Assembly: GCA_040383485.1 (NCBI GenBank)
Contig: JBEIDK010000081.1
Coordinates: 1 to 14,527, forward strand
Length of the DNA: 14,527 nucleotides
From: JBEIDK01 sp040383485
Lineage (GTDB): Bacteria > Bacteroidota > Bacteroidia > UBA4408
Reading direction: 5' to 3'
Shown: positions 7,708 to 14,258 of the stretch, in pieces
Numbering within the stretch: position 1 is the stretch's first letter
How the letters are laid out: every line of letters begins with the position of its first letter
Notes under the pieces: generated by a model
What the model was told of the DNA's origin: nothing
The model's database searches: none
Seen by the model: the letters and a program-made list of their open reading frames with translations, nothing else
Made by a program: the position numbers and the translations under genes

Positions 7708-9033
7708 ATGTCGGAGTATAAGAAACCAACTTCAGAAAAAGAATTCAATAATAATTTTTCTCAGAAAAAACCATTAATGAATGAAACGGAGGCCTTTTAC
7801 GAAAGTTCAAGATGTTTGTTTTGTTACGATGCCCCATGCATTAAAGCTTGCCCAACACATATTGATATTCCATTGTTTATAAAACAAATTCAAACAAAAA
7901 ATATTGCTGGGTCTGCCAGTACTATTTATGAAACAAATTGGTTAGGAAACTCATGTGCAAAAGTTTGTCCAACTGGTGTTTTATGCGAAGGAGCCTGTGT
8001 TTATAACAATCAAAATGTAAAGCCTATTGAGATTGGAAGGTTACAGAATTACGCAACCCAGTTTGTAATTAGAAATGAAAAAAAGCTATTTAATAAAGGC
8101 CTAGATAATGGTAAAAAGGTTGCTATAATTGGTGCCGGGCCTGCAGGTATTGCTTGTGCATCCGAACTTTGTATGCTAGGATACTCTATTGATATTTTTG
8201 AAGCCAAGCAACAGCCCTCTGGACTTACTGTGCATGGAGTGGCACCATATAAAATTACAAACGAAGAAGCACTGCTTGAAATTGACTATTTGCAAAAACA
8301 GTTAGATTTTAAAATACACTATAATATGGAAATAAATAGTCAAGAGAAAATATTAGAATTAGAGAAAAACTATGACGCTATTTTTCTTGGTGTAGGCTTA
8401 GGGAAAACAAAAAAGCTTGCACTAATAGGCGAAGAATTAGAAGGGATTGTTGGAGCAGTTGAGTTTATAGAAAACTTAAGAAAAAACAAACAAAACACTT
8501 TTGTTGGTGGAAGGGTCATTATTTTAGGTGGAGGAAATACCGCTATGGACGCAGCAAGTGAAACCAGCAGAATGGGAGCGCAAAATGTTACGTTAGCTTA
8601 TAGAAAAAGTAAATTAGAAATGGGCGCGTATAAATTTGAATATGAACTAGCTTTAACTGCTGGTGTTAATAGCATATTTAATATTTCACCTGTAGAAATT
8701 ATTGGAAATAAAAAGGTAGAAGGTGTAAAATTTATAAGAACTAAAATTGTGAATAATAAGAGTATAAATATTGTTGGTAGCGAATTTATTTTAGAATGCG
8801 ATATGCTAATAATGGCAACTGGTCAAGAAAAGAATACAAATTTCTTTGATATGATTGGGAATTTAGAAGTAGACACATTAAAAAGAGTAGTAGTAAATCC
8901 TGAAACATATCAAACAAAAAACAAGAAGTATTTTGCTGGTGGTGATGCAATAAATGGTGGCGCTGAGGTTGTAAATGCTGCATTTGATGGCAAGATGGCA
9001 GCTCTAGGAATACATAAATATTTGGCGAAATAA
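7708..9033 (+). CDS. preT: PreT-like NAD(P)-dependent FeS flavoprotein (dihydropyrimidine dehydrogenase subunit type)
   Basis: A 441-residue electron-transfer subunit resembling PreT of bacterial dihydropyrimidine dehydrogenase and the glutamate synthase small subunit. N-terminal FeS region: CLFCYDAPCIKACPTHIDIP (Cys36, 39, 44, 48) and CAKVCPTGVLCEGAC (Cys83, 87, 93, 97), eight cysteines for two clusters. FAD domain: VAIIGAGPAGIACASELCML. NAD(P)H domain: VIILGGGNTAMDAASETSRM (Gly274-Gly276). The C-terminal FAD motif is FAGGDAINGGAEVVNAAFDG. PreT passes electrons from NAD(P)H to PreA, which reduces uracil and thymine. The catalytic preA gene is not in the window; folE follows instead. The CIKACPTHIDIP wording favours PreT over GltD, but a different partner cannot be ruled out. 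The start ATG 7708 gives the usual short N-terminal extension. The upstream gap of 92 bases contains no promoter I would name. Confidence 0.85.
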   Translation: MSEYKKPTSEKEFNNNFSQKKPLMNETEAFYESSRCLFCYDAPCIKACPTHIDIPLFIKQIQTKNIAGSASTIYETNWLGNSCAKVCPTGVLCEGACVYNNQNVKPIEIGRLQNYATQFVIRNEKKLFNKGLDNGKKVAIIGAGPAGIACASELCMLGYSIDIFEAKQQPSGLTVHGVAPYKITNEEALLEIDYLQKQLDFKIHYNMEINSQEKILELEKNYDAIFLGVGLGKTKKLALIGEELEGIVGAVEFIENLRKNKQNTFVGGRVIILGGGNTAMDAASETSRMGAQNVTLAYRKSKLEMGAYKFEYELALTAGVNSIFNISPVEIIGNKKVEGVKFIRTKIVNNKSINIVGSEFILECDMLIMATGQEKNTNFFDMIGNLEVDTLKRVVVNPETYQTKNKKYFAGGDAINGGAEVVNAAFDGKMAALGIHKYLAK

Positions 9034-9099
9034 ATATTATGACAATTTTTTATTAAATATTTTTTTGAAATTATAGATATAAACAAATCATAAAAACTG

Positions 9100-9127
9100 T
9101 TGTTTCTATTCAAAATTTAATACTTTG
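9100..9127 (+). promoter_or_regulatory. Probable promoter of folE
   Basis: TTG at 9100-9102 followed after 18 bases by TACTTTG at 9121-9127. This resembles the Bacteroidota -33/-7 pair, with the -7 element one base shorter than TAnnTTTG. The TTG at 9125, which could be read as a start codon for folE, is the last part of this -7 element. Transcription would start around 9134, leaving about 9 bases before ATG 9143. Confidence 0.4.
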
Positions 9128-9142
9128 AAAGACATAGAATTT

Positions 9143-9745
9143 ATGCCAATTGGTTACAAACGTATGGATAATTATAACGAAGACACTACCGTGAATATTG
9201 CCAAGCAATATAAAGAAGTTTTAAAAAACTTAGGCGAAGATTCAGAACGTGAAGGGTTATTAAAAACTCCCGAAAGAGTAGCCAGAGCATTACAATTTTT
9301 AACCCAAGGTTATAAACAAGATGCATCCGAAATCCTACGCTCTGCAATGTTTGCTGAAGAATACAAACAAATGGTTGTAGTTAAGGATATTGAAATATAT
9401 AGTATGTGCGAACACCATATGCTACCTTTTTTTGGTAAGGCGCACATAGCATACATACCAAACGGGCATATTGTTGGTTTAAGTAAAATACCAAGAGTAT
9501 GCGATGCTTTTGCTAGAAGGTTGCAAGTGCAGGAAAGGCTAACAACTGAAATTAGAGATTGTATTCAAAATACTCTTAATCCATTGGGAGTAGCTGTAGT
9601 TCTTGAATGTTCGCATTTATGTATGCAAATGAGAGGTGTACAAAAACAAAATTCAGTAACTACTACCTCAGCTTTTACTGGTGAGTTTTTAAAGGATACT
9701 ACACGCTCTGAGTTTATGCAACTTATATCTTCTAGGCTTCATTAA
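9143..9745 (+). CDS. folE: GTP cyclohydrolase I FolE
   Basis: Converts GTP to 7,8-dihydroneopterin triphosphate, the first step of tetrahydrofolate (and other pterin) synthesis, in the cytoplasm as a homodecamer. Seen in sequence: EREGLLKTPERVARAL, IYSMCEHHMLPFFGKAHIAY, GHIVGLSKIPRVCDAFARRL, QVQERLTTEI and SHLCMQMRGVQKQNSVTTTS. The zinc ligands expected from E. coli (Cys110, His113, Cys181) correspond to Cys, His and Cys here with the same 71-residue spacing between the two cysteines, so this is a type IA zinc enzyme. I chose ATG 9143 (200 residues); an in-frame TTG six codons upstream at 9125 falls inside the predicted promoter -7 element. The gene stands alone, 109 bases after preT, and converges on an unknown gene. 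Together with pabB in the same window it supplies the two branches of folate synthesis. Confidence 0.95.
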   Translation: MPIGYKRMDNYNEDTTVNIAKQYKEVLKNLGEDSEREGLLKTPERVARALQFLTQGYKQDASEILRSAMFAEEYKQMVVVKDIEIYSMCEHHMLPFFGKAHIAYIPNGHIVGLSKIPRVCDAFARRLQVQERLTTEIRDCIQNTLNPLGVAVVLECSHLCMQMRGVQKQNSVTTTSAFTGEFLKDTTRSEFMQLISSRLH

Positions 9746-9755
9746 AATCAAGAAA

Positions 9756-9774
9756 ACTAATTTACCTAATTAGT
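9756..9774. terminator. Shared hairpin between convergent folE and unknown gene
   Basis: ACTAATT (9756-9762), a five-base loop, then AATTAGT (9768-9774) form a perfect 7-base stem. A C/T-rich stretch follows on the plus strand (9775-9790). On the minus strand the stem is followed by TTTTC. It overlaps the stop codon of the minus-strand gene. With one G-C pair the stem is weak, but its position between convergent genes fits a bidirectional terminator. Confidence 0.4.
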
Positions 9775-10166
9775 ACCCCTTTCTTTTTTATTATTGGAAG
9801 TGTGACAAAGTTTTCTTCAATTATTGTTTCAGGTAAGAAAATATATTTCTTGTCAAGTAACATTTTGTTCTCATAAAAACTTAACCAATATTCATTCGAA
9901 AGATTCAAAACATCTTCTAATAAAGGTTCTATTTTCATAAAAGACTTAGGCTCTACTTCATTCAAAAAGTGCCTTAATGTGCTTGTTTTAACTGCTTCTC
10001 CTGCTATTTCTCCATAGCCAGTTGAGGTTACAATAACACCCTCTATTCTATGGTTTTTTAAATTAATTAAATAACTATTCCAAACATCATTTTCATTATC
10101 ATCTTTTTCTTTAACAATTGCAATGGCAACATCTTCAACTGCAATTTCTGGAATATCCTTTTTCAT
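9762..10166 (-). CDS. Conserved Bacteroidota protein of unknown function
   Basis: A 134-residue soluble protein with no signal peptide, membrane helix or recognisable catalytic motif. It contains IPEIAVEDVAIAIVKEKDDN, WNSYLINLKNHRIEGVIVTS, TGYGEIAGEAVKTSTLRHFL, SFMKIEPLLEDVLNLSNEYW and DKKYIFLPETIIEENFVTLP. I recall very similar small proteins in many Bacteroidota, sometimes mislabelled as a phenylalanyl-tRNA synthetase subunit; this one shows no synthetase motif. The alternating hydrophobic pattern suggests a mainly beta fold. The gene converges on folE, with 16 bases between stop codons, and diverges from the rlmD-type gene across a 167-base gap. Start ATG at 10166. No function is proposed. 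Confidence 0.8.
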   Translation of the reverse strand: MKKDIPEIAVEDVAIAIVKEKDDNENDVWNSYLINLKNHRIEGVIVTSTGYGEIAGEAVKTSTLRHFLNEVEPKSFMKIEPLLEDVLNLSNEYWLSFYENKMLLDKKYIFLPETIIEENFVTLPIIKKKGVLIR

Positions 10167-10280
10167 TTTACACTTTATAAGTCCTTTTTATTTTATCAAA
10201 GAAAACAAAAAATTAAATATTTTTTCTTTCAATTAGTTGAATATTTCAAACACATAAAAAGTAATTGCATATTGTTTTAA

Positions 10281-10288
10281 TACATTTG
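10281..10288 (+). promoter_or_regulatory. -7 promoter element upstream of the rlmD-like gene
   Basis: TACATTTG followed by C is an exact match to the Bacteroidota -7 consensus TAnnTTTG and lies 45 bases before the ATG at 10334. A TTTG is not present at the usual 19-21 bases upstream; the nearest TTG is at 10265-10267, only 13 bases away. The leader would be about 38 bases. Confidence 0.45.
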
Positions 10289-10333
10289 CAGTCCTAAAAA
10301 ATAGAGCTAAATTTTATACCACTCATTTGAATA

Positions 10334-11728
10334 ATGGCCAAAAAAAATAAGCAATACACAATTAATAATTTAGTAATAGTTAGTGCTGGTAACGATGGCA
10401 GAAGTGTTGCCCGTGACAATGACATGGTTGTTTTTGTTGAAAATGCTGTACCTGGTGATGTTGTTGATGCTTTTGTATATCGTAAAAAAAGACGTTTTGC
10501 AGAAGCACATGCAACCGTTTTTCATAAACTTTCTGAAGATAGAACACCTCCAATATGTCAACATTTTGGTACTTGTGGTGGTTGTAAATGGCAAAATTTA
10601 AATTATACAAAACAGCTTTCTTTTAAATATAACCATGTTTTAGAATGCTTAACAAGATTAATAAAAATTGAATTACCAGAAATCAATCCAATTATTGGTT
10701 CAGAAAAACAATACTACTACAGAAACAAGTTAGAATTTAGCTTTTCAAATAAAAAATGGCTTATTGAAAAAGATGAGCAATCTGAAAACAAAAATGCATT
10801 AGGGTTTCATATACCAGGAAGATTTGACAAGATTTTACAAATTGAAAAATGCCACTTACAGGATGATTTAAACAACCAAATTCGTAATTTTATTTACGAT
10901 TATGCACAACTAAATTGCTTAACTTTTTTCGATTTAAGAGAACAACATGGTTTACTTAGAAATATCATTTTACGCAATACTCAGAAAGGTGAATGGATGT
11001 TAATTTTTTCTTTTCATAAAAACGAAGAAGATAACATACAAAATTTATTGGGAGTCGTAGCAGAAAAATTCCCACAATTAGCAACTATAATTTATGTAAT
11101 AAATGGAAAACATAACGATACTATTTCTGATTTAAATACAATTGTTTACAAGGGCCTTGGGTATTTGACAGAAGAAATGGAAGGGTTAAAATTTAGAATT
11201 AACCCTAAATCTTTTTATCAGACTAATCCTGCACAAGCCTATATTCTGTATAAAGTAACTAGAGATTTTGCAGATTTAACAGGCAATGAATTGGTTTATG
11301 ATTTGTATACAGGAACGGGTACTATTGCAAATTTTGTAGCACATCAAGCAAAAAAAGTAGTAGGCATAGAATATGTAAAAGAAGCGATTGAAGATGCAAT
11401 AATAAACAGCAAGATTAATAACATTACAAATACTAAGTTTTATGCGGGTGATATGAAGGATATATTAAATGATGAATTCATTGCTATGCATGGCAAACCC
11501 AATGTAATTATTACTGATCCACCAAGAGCTGGAATGCATGAGTCGGTGGTAAAAAAAATAATTGAAATAGCGCCGCAAAAAGTTGTTTATGTTAGTTGCA
11601 ATCCTGCAACACAGGCGCGTGATTTAGCCTTGTTAGATTTAATTTATAAAGTTACAAAAGTACAACCAGTTGATATGTTCCCTCAAACACATCATATCGA
11701 AAATGTTGTATTACTAGAGTTAAGGTAA
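10334..11728 (+). CDS. rlmD: 23S rRNA (uracil-C5)-methyltransferase, RlmD/RumA type
   Basis: Predicted to make 5-methyluridine in 23S rRNA (U1939 in E. coli for RlmD). An N-terminal TRAM RNA-binding domain covers about residues 1-62 (VPGDVVDAFVYRKKRRFAEA). A 4Fe-4S site follows, with Cys75, Cys81 and Cys84 in CQHFGTCGGC and Cys173 in EKCHL as the probable fourth ligand. The C-terminal SAM domain has INPKSFYQTNPAQA, YDLYTGTGTIANFV, IITDPPRAGM, VVYVSCNPATQARD with catalytic Cys422, and the closing HIENVVLLEL with the expected Glu base. Length is 464 residues. The FeS motif separates it from TrmA; RlmCD-type enzymes are the main alternative, so the exact target base is uncertain. It is transcribed alone from its own promoter region, divergent from the 134-residue unknown gene. 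Confidence 0.92.
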   Translation: MAKKNKQYTINNLVIVSAGNDGRSVARDNDMVVFVENAVPGDVVDAFVYRKKRRFAEAHATVFHKLSEDRTPPICQHFGTCGGCKWQNLNYTKQLSFKYNHVLECLTRLIKIELPEINPIIGSEKQYYYRNKLEFSFSNKKWLIEKDEQSENKNALGFHIPGRFDKILQIEKCHLQDDLNNQIRNFIYDYAQLNCLTFFDLREQHGLLRNIILRNTQKGEWMLIFSFHKNEEDNIQNLLGVVAEKFPQLATIIYVINGKHNDTISDLNTIVYKGLGYLTEEMEGLKFRINPKSFYQTNPAQAYILYKVTRDFADLTGNELVYDLYTGTGTIANFVAHQAKKVVGIEYVKEAIEDAIINSKINNITNTKFYAGDMKDILNDEFIAMHGKPNVIITDPPRAGMHESVVKKIIEIAPQKVVYVSCNPATQARDLALLDLIYKVTKVQPVDMFPQTHHIENVVLLELR

Positions 11729-11859
11729 ATAAGAAATTATTTAAGCCTAGCTTTTATTGGGTGGATTATATCTGCAAATTTTTCGTACAACTTCTATTTT
11801 GAAATTAATAATTGCGTTTTAAAAAAAGCCTGAAATATTACATGTATCGTTGGTGGTAA

Positions 11860-11933
11860 GAATTAAACCCAGATTACGCGTTAGGGGTTTTGCGTTGTAA
11901 TAGAATTTCTAATGCGTAATCTGGGTTAAATTC
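11860..11933. repeat. Near-perfect 74-base palindromic repeat element (copy 2)
   Basis: The left arm at 11860-11884 (core AACCCAGATTACGCG) and the right arm at 11909-11933 are inverted repeats matching at 23 of 25 positions, separated by a 24-base loop. One of the two mismatches would be a G-U pair in RNA, so the transcript could fold into a long hairpin. Its minus strand aligns with both ends of the larger element at 3539-3714, so this is a dispersed repeat and not a simple terminator. There is no run of T after the right arm (TTCGACTTCC), which also argues against a standard intrinsic terminator. No target duplication is obvious. Confidence 0.8.
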
Positions 11934-11996
11934 GACTTCCCAGTAATTTAGGCACTAACTGCTTTATTGCAAGCAAGGCAAGCAAATGCAATTTAC

Positions 11997-12025
11997 AAAA
12001 AAGGCTACCAAACATGATAGCCTTT
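11997..12025 (-). terminator. Intrinsic terminator of the ppiD-like gene
   Basis: On the minus strand an AAAGGCTA stem (with one C/A mismatch and two further inner pairs, loop of four) pairs with TAGCCTTT, and the second arm runs directly into six T residues (A-run at 11997-12002 on the plus strand). It begins about 25 bases after the ppiD stop codon. The G-C content of the stem and the T tract make this the best terminator in the window. On the plus strand the tail is broken by AAAA, so it should act mainly on the minus-strand gene. Confidence 0.8.
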
Positions 12026-12050
12026 AAAATTTTATTTAAAATAAAAACTA

Positions 12051-14150
12051 TTAATAGAATGTTGCGCGATTATCAACAATTTCAGCTTTTTCTTTAAGGG
12101 CTTCAAACATTTCATAATCAACACGACCGGCTAGTTGTTGAGAATTTTGAGTTAGCGCTTGCTTATAATCCTTAATTGGGGTAGCTTCAGTTGTAGAAAT
12201 CATTTGAGCTATTAATACTCCATTATCACCTTTCGTTGGCGCAATAAGTTTACCATTTGCTGTTGCACTCAAACGTCCAACCAATTCTAACTCACGACCT
12301 GCTTTAGGTAAGTAAGGAGAACTGAATGAAATATTTTTTGCAGTATCAACTGGCAAACCTAATTTTTGAGCATATTGATCAATAGTGGTTGAGCCTTGAG
12401 TTTTTGAATTAATATCCGCTAAAAACTTTTCAGCTTTTTTAGCTTTAATTGCTTCTACCTCAACTTGTTTTCTTACTGCATCAAGAGGTGAAATCCCTTT
12501 TTCTTTAACGTTTGTAAGAACTGCTACTACATATTTATTGCTTAGGTCAATCACCTTACTTACATCTCCTTTTTTAGCCTCATAAGCCCATCTTACTAAT
12601 GCTCTTGCATTATCTAAACCACTTACTTGACGAGCTAATGCATCAATATTCATACCTTGCATTTTGTTCAGCTTTTCGTCAGTAACAGACTTGTCAAATC
12701 CTTCTTTGCTTGTGTTTTTACCAGCAAAAGCGCTTGCTTTAGCATAAACGTCCTGTTGCGTTTTTGTACTCGGAGAAACCTCTCTATCAACCGTTGACAC
12801 AAGAATACGTTTTGTTTCTGCACCTTTTCCAGTAATTTCAATTAAGTGAATTCCGAATTGAGATTCAACAATTGGCATATCGCCAACTTTACCATTAAAA
12901 CAAGCATCATTAAAAGGTTTTACCATTGCACCATCTCTAAAGAAACCTAAATCTCCACCTTTAATTTTAGAACCTGGATCTTCTGAGAACATCATTGCTA
13001 ACATTTCGAATTTTTGTCCAGCTTTAATTAAACCTTTAAGACTGTCTGCTTTTGCTTTTGCAGCTTTAGAATCGCCATTAGCTACCTTCAATAATATATG
13101 GCGAGCTTTTACAGAATCTGGTAACATTTTTACACCTGACAATTTTGAAATTTTTACAATATTTCCTTCATTATAAGGACCAACTACTGCGCCAATTGAT
13201 GAACGCATTAATGTGTCAAGAACAGGGTTCATTTGTGAACGTCCTATATATGTTTCAACAAATTTGTTATCTGCATTAGCATTCACAAAATCAGAATCAC
13301 TAGTAGCAGTTCTAAACTCTTCAACCAATTTAATCATTTGGTTTTGAGCTTCCATTCTATCTTCCATTGAAGGTTGAATGTCAAAACTTACAAAATCAAT
13401 ATCGCGTGATTCTTGGTTTTGCTTGTATTTGCTCTTTGTTTCGTTATAAACCTTTTTCAAATCATCTTCAGTAACTTTGAAAAGACTATCTGGTTGAGTG
13501 TTGTATCCTTGAAAAACATAAGTAAACTGCATCATCCTGCCTTTAGCATTATTGTCACGATTTAACTCAGCTTTTGTAAGGTATAAGCCTTTCTTAACCA
13601 TATTATTGAACTTACTTGCTATACGCTCTTCTTTGATGGCACTTTCGAACTGCAACCAACGTTTTTTAGTATCGCCAGTTTCATCTTTATCCATGTTTTT
13701 TAGGAAGTTGATTACTTGAGCAGGATCAAAAACACCAGTTTGTTGATTAGTAAACGCTTGTTTAACTGACGGGTGAGGATTCTTTCCTTGCACCATATCA
13801 AACAATTCATCTTCGCTAACTGCAATTCCTGCTTCAGCGTATTGCTCTTTAAGGATATTGTCAATTAAAAATTGATTCCAAACTTGAGTACGGATATTTT
13901 CCATACCGGCCTCATCAACAGTATTTTTTTGCGAACGTTGTTTTTCATTAGCAACTGCCTCTTCAACTTTTGCTTCGAAATCTGTGATTGAAATATCTTT
14001 ACCACCTATTTCGCCTACCTTGGTGCGGTCAGCGCCAAAGAAACGATTACCGCTTTCAAGAGCACTTTCTAAAATAAACACCAATAAGGCAACTGCAATA
14101 ATCCCTACCAAAAGACCACTGCGTGAACGGATTTTCTCTAAAACTGACAT
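12051..14150 (-). CDS. ppiD: PpiD/SurA-type peptidylprolyl isomerase and periplasmic folding factor
   Basis: A 699-residue inner-membrane-anchored folding factor facing the periplasm. An N-terminal membrane helix (residues 13-30, LLVGIIAVALLVFILES) follows the basic MSVLEKIRSRSG, the typical PpiD arrangement. A SurA-like N-terminal chaperone region covers about 45-240. The parvulin rotamase domain is at about 346-443, with VKARHILLK (His351), FSEDPGSKIKGGDLGFF and QFGIHLIEITG. A long C-terminal chaperone segment follows. From family knowledge, PpiD assists newly exported envelope proteins emerging from the Sec translocon; many PpiD parvulin domains have little isomerase activity, so the chaperone role may dominate. 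The start ATG at 14150 precedes the basic segment and helix. The gene has a promoter candidate at 14185-14214 and a terminator at 11997-12025, so it is probably a single-gene unit. Confidence 0.93.
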   Translation of the reverse strand: MSVLEKIRSRSGLLVGIIAVALLVFILESALESGNRFFGADRTKVGEIGGKDISITDFEAKVEEAVANEKQRSQKNTVDEAGMENIRTQVWNQFLIDNILKEQYAEAGIAVSEDELFDMVQGKNPHPSVKQAFTNQQTGVFDPAQVINFLKNMDKDETGDTKKRWLQFESAIKEERIASKFNNMVKKGLYLTKAELNRDNNAKGRMMQFTYVFQGYNTQPDSLFKVTEDDLKKVYNETKSKYKQNQESRDIDFVSFDIQPSMEDRMEAQNQMIKLVEEFRTATSDSDFVNANADNKFVETYIGRSQMNPVLDTLMRSSIGAVVGPYNEGNIVKISKLSGVKMLPDSVKARHILLKVANGDSKAAKAKADSLKGLIKAGQKFEMLAMMFSEDPGSKIKGGDLGFFRDGAMVKPFNDACFNGKVGDMPIVESQFGIHLIEITGKGAETKRILVSTVDREVSPSTKTQQDVYAKASAFAGKNTSKEGFDKSVTDEKLNKMQGMNIDALARQVSGLDNARALVRWAYEAKKGDVSKVIDLSNKYVVAVLTNVKEKGISPLDAVRKQVEVEAIKAKKAEKFLADINSKTQGSTTIDQYAQKLGLPVDTAKNISFSSPYLPKAGRELELVGRLSATANGKLIAPTKGDNGVLIAQMISTTEATPIKDYKQALTQNSQQLAGRVDYEMFEALKEKAEIVDNRATFY

Positions 14151-14184
14151 ATTATATTATGTAATAATTTATTTTTAAGGGTTG

Positions 14185-14214
14185 CGAATATAGTATTTAT
14201 AAAATAAACTGCAA
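14185..14214 (-). promoter_or_regulatory. Promoter candidate of the ppiD-like gene
   Basis: Read on the minus strand: TTG (14214-14212), 19 bases, then TATATTCG (14192-14185), one base off the -7 consensus TAnnTTTG. The expected transcription start near 14178 gives a leader of about 28 bases before the ATG at 14150. Spacing and position both fit a Bacteroidota primary promoter. Confidence 0.5.
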
Positions 14215-14258
14215 CTGAAATATTTTTCGGATTGAAATATAAAAGGAATAATTACCTT

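Larger units (their letters stand above)
11729..12050. other. Intergenic region between convergent rlmD-like and ppiD-like genes
   Basis: About 320 bases with no supported coding frame. It contains the 74-base palindromic repeat at 11860-11933 and the ppiD terminator at 11997-12025. Between them, 11968-11991 is a short GCAA-rich stretch (two imperfect copies of GCAAGCAAG followed by TGCAA), which I read as low-complexity. I see no strong terminator right after the rlmD-like stop at 11728, so the palindrome itself might end that transcript. Confidence 0.6.

Noticed and set aside
8786..9113. Two overlapping minus-strand open frames at the end of preT
   Set aside because: They are antisense to the conserved FAD-binding C-terminus of PreT and have no family features.
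10370..10610. Three overlapping small open frames on both strands
   Set aside because: They overlap the TRAM and FeS region of the well-supported rlmD-like gene and show low-complexity composition.
11968..11991. GCAA-rich stretch considered as a tandem repeat or small RNA
   Set aside because: Only about two imperfect units of nine bases, with no flanking promoter; low-complexity is sufficient.
13984..14178. Plus-strand open frame opposite the ppiD N-terminus
   Set aside because: It is antisense to the signal-anchor region of the ppiD-like protein and overlaps its leader; no domain is seen.
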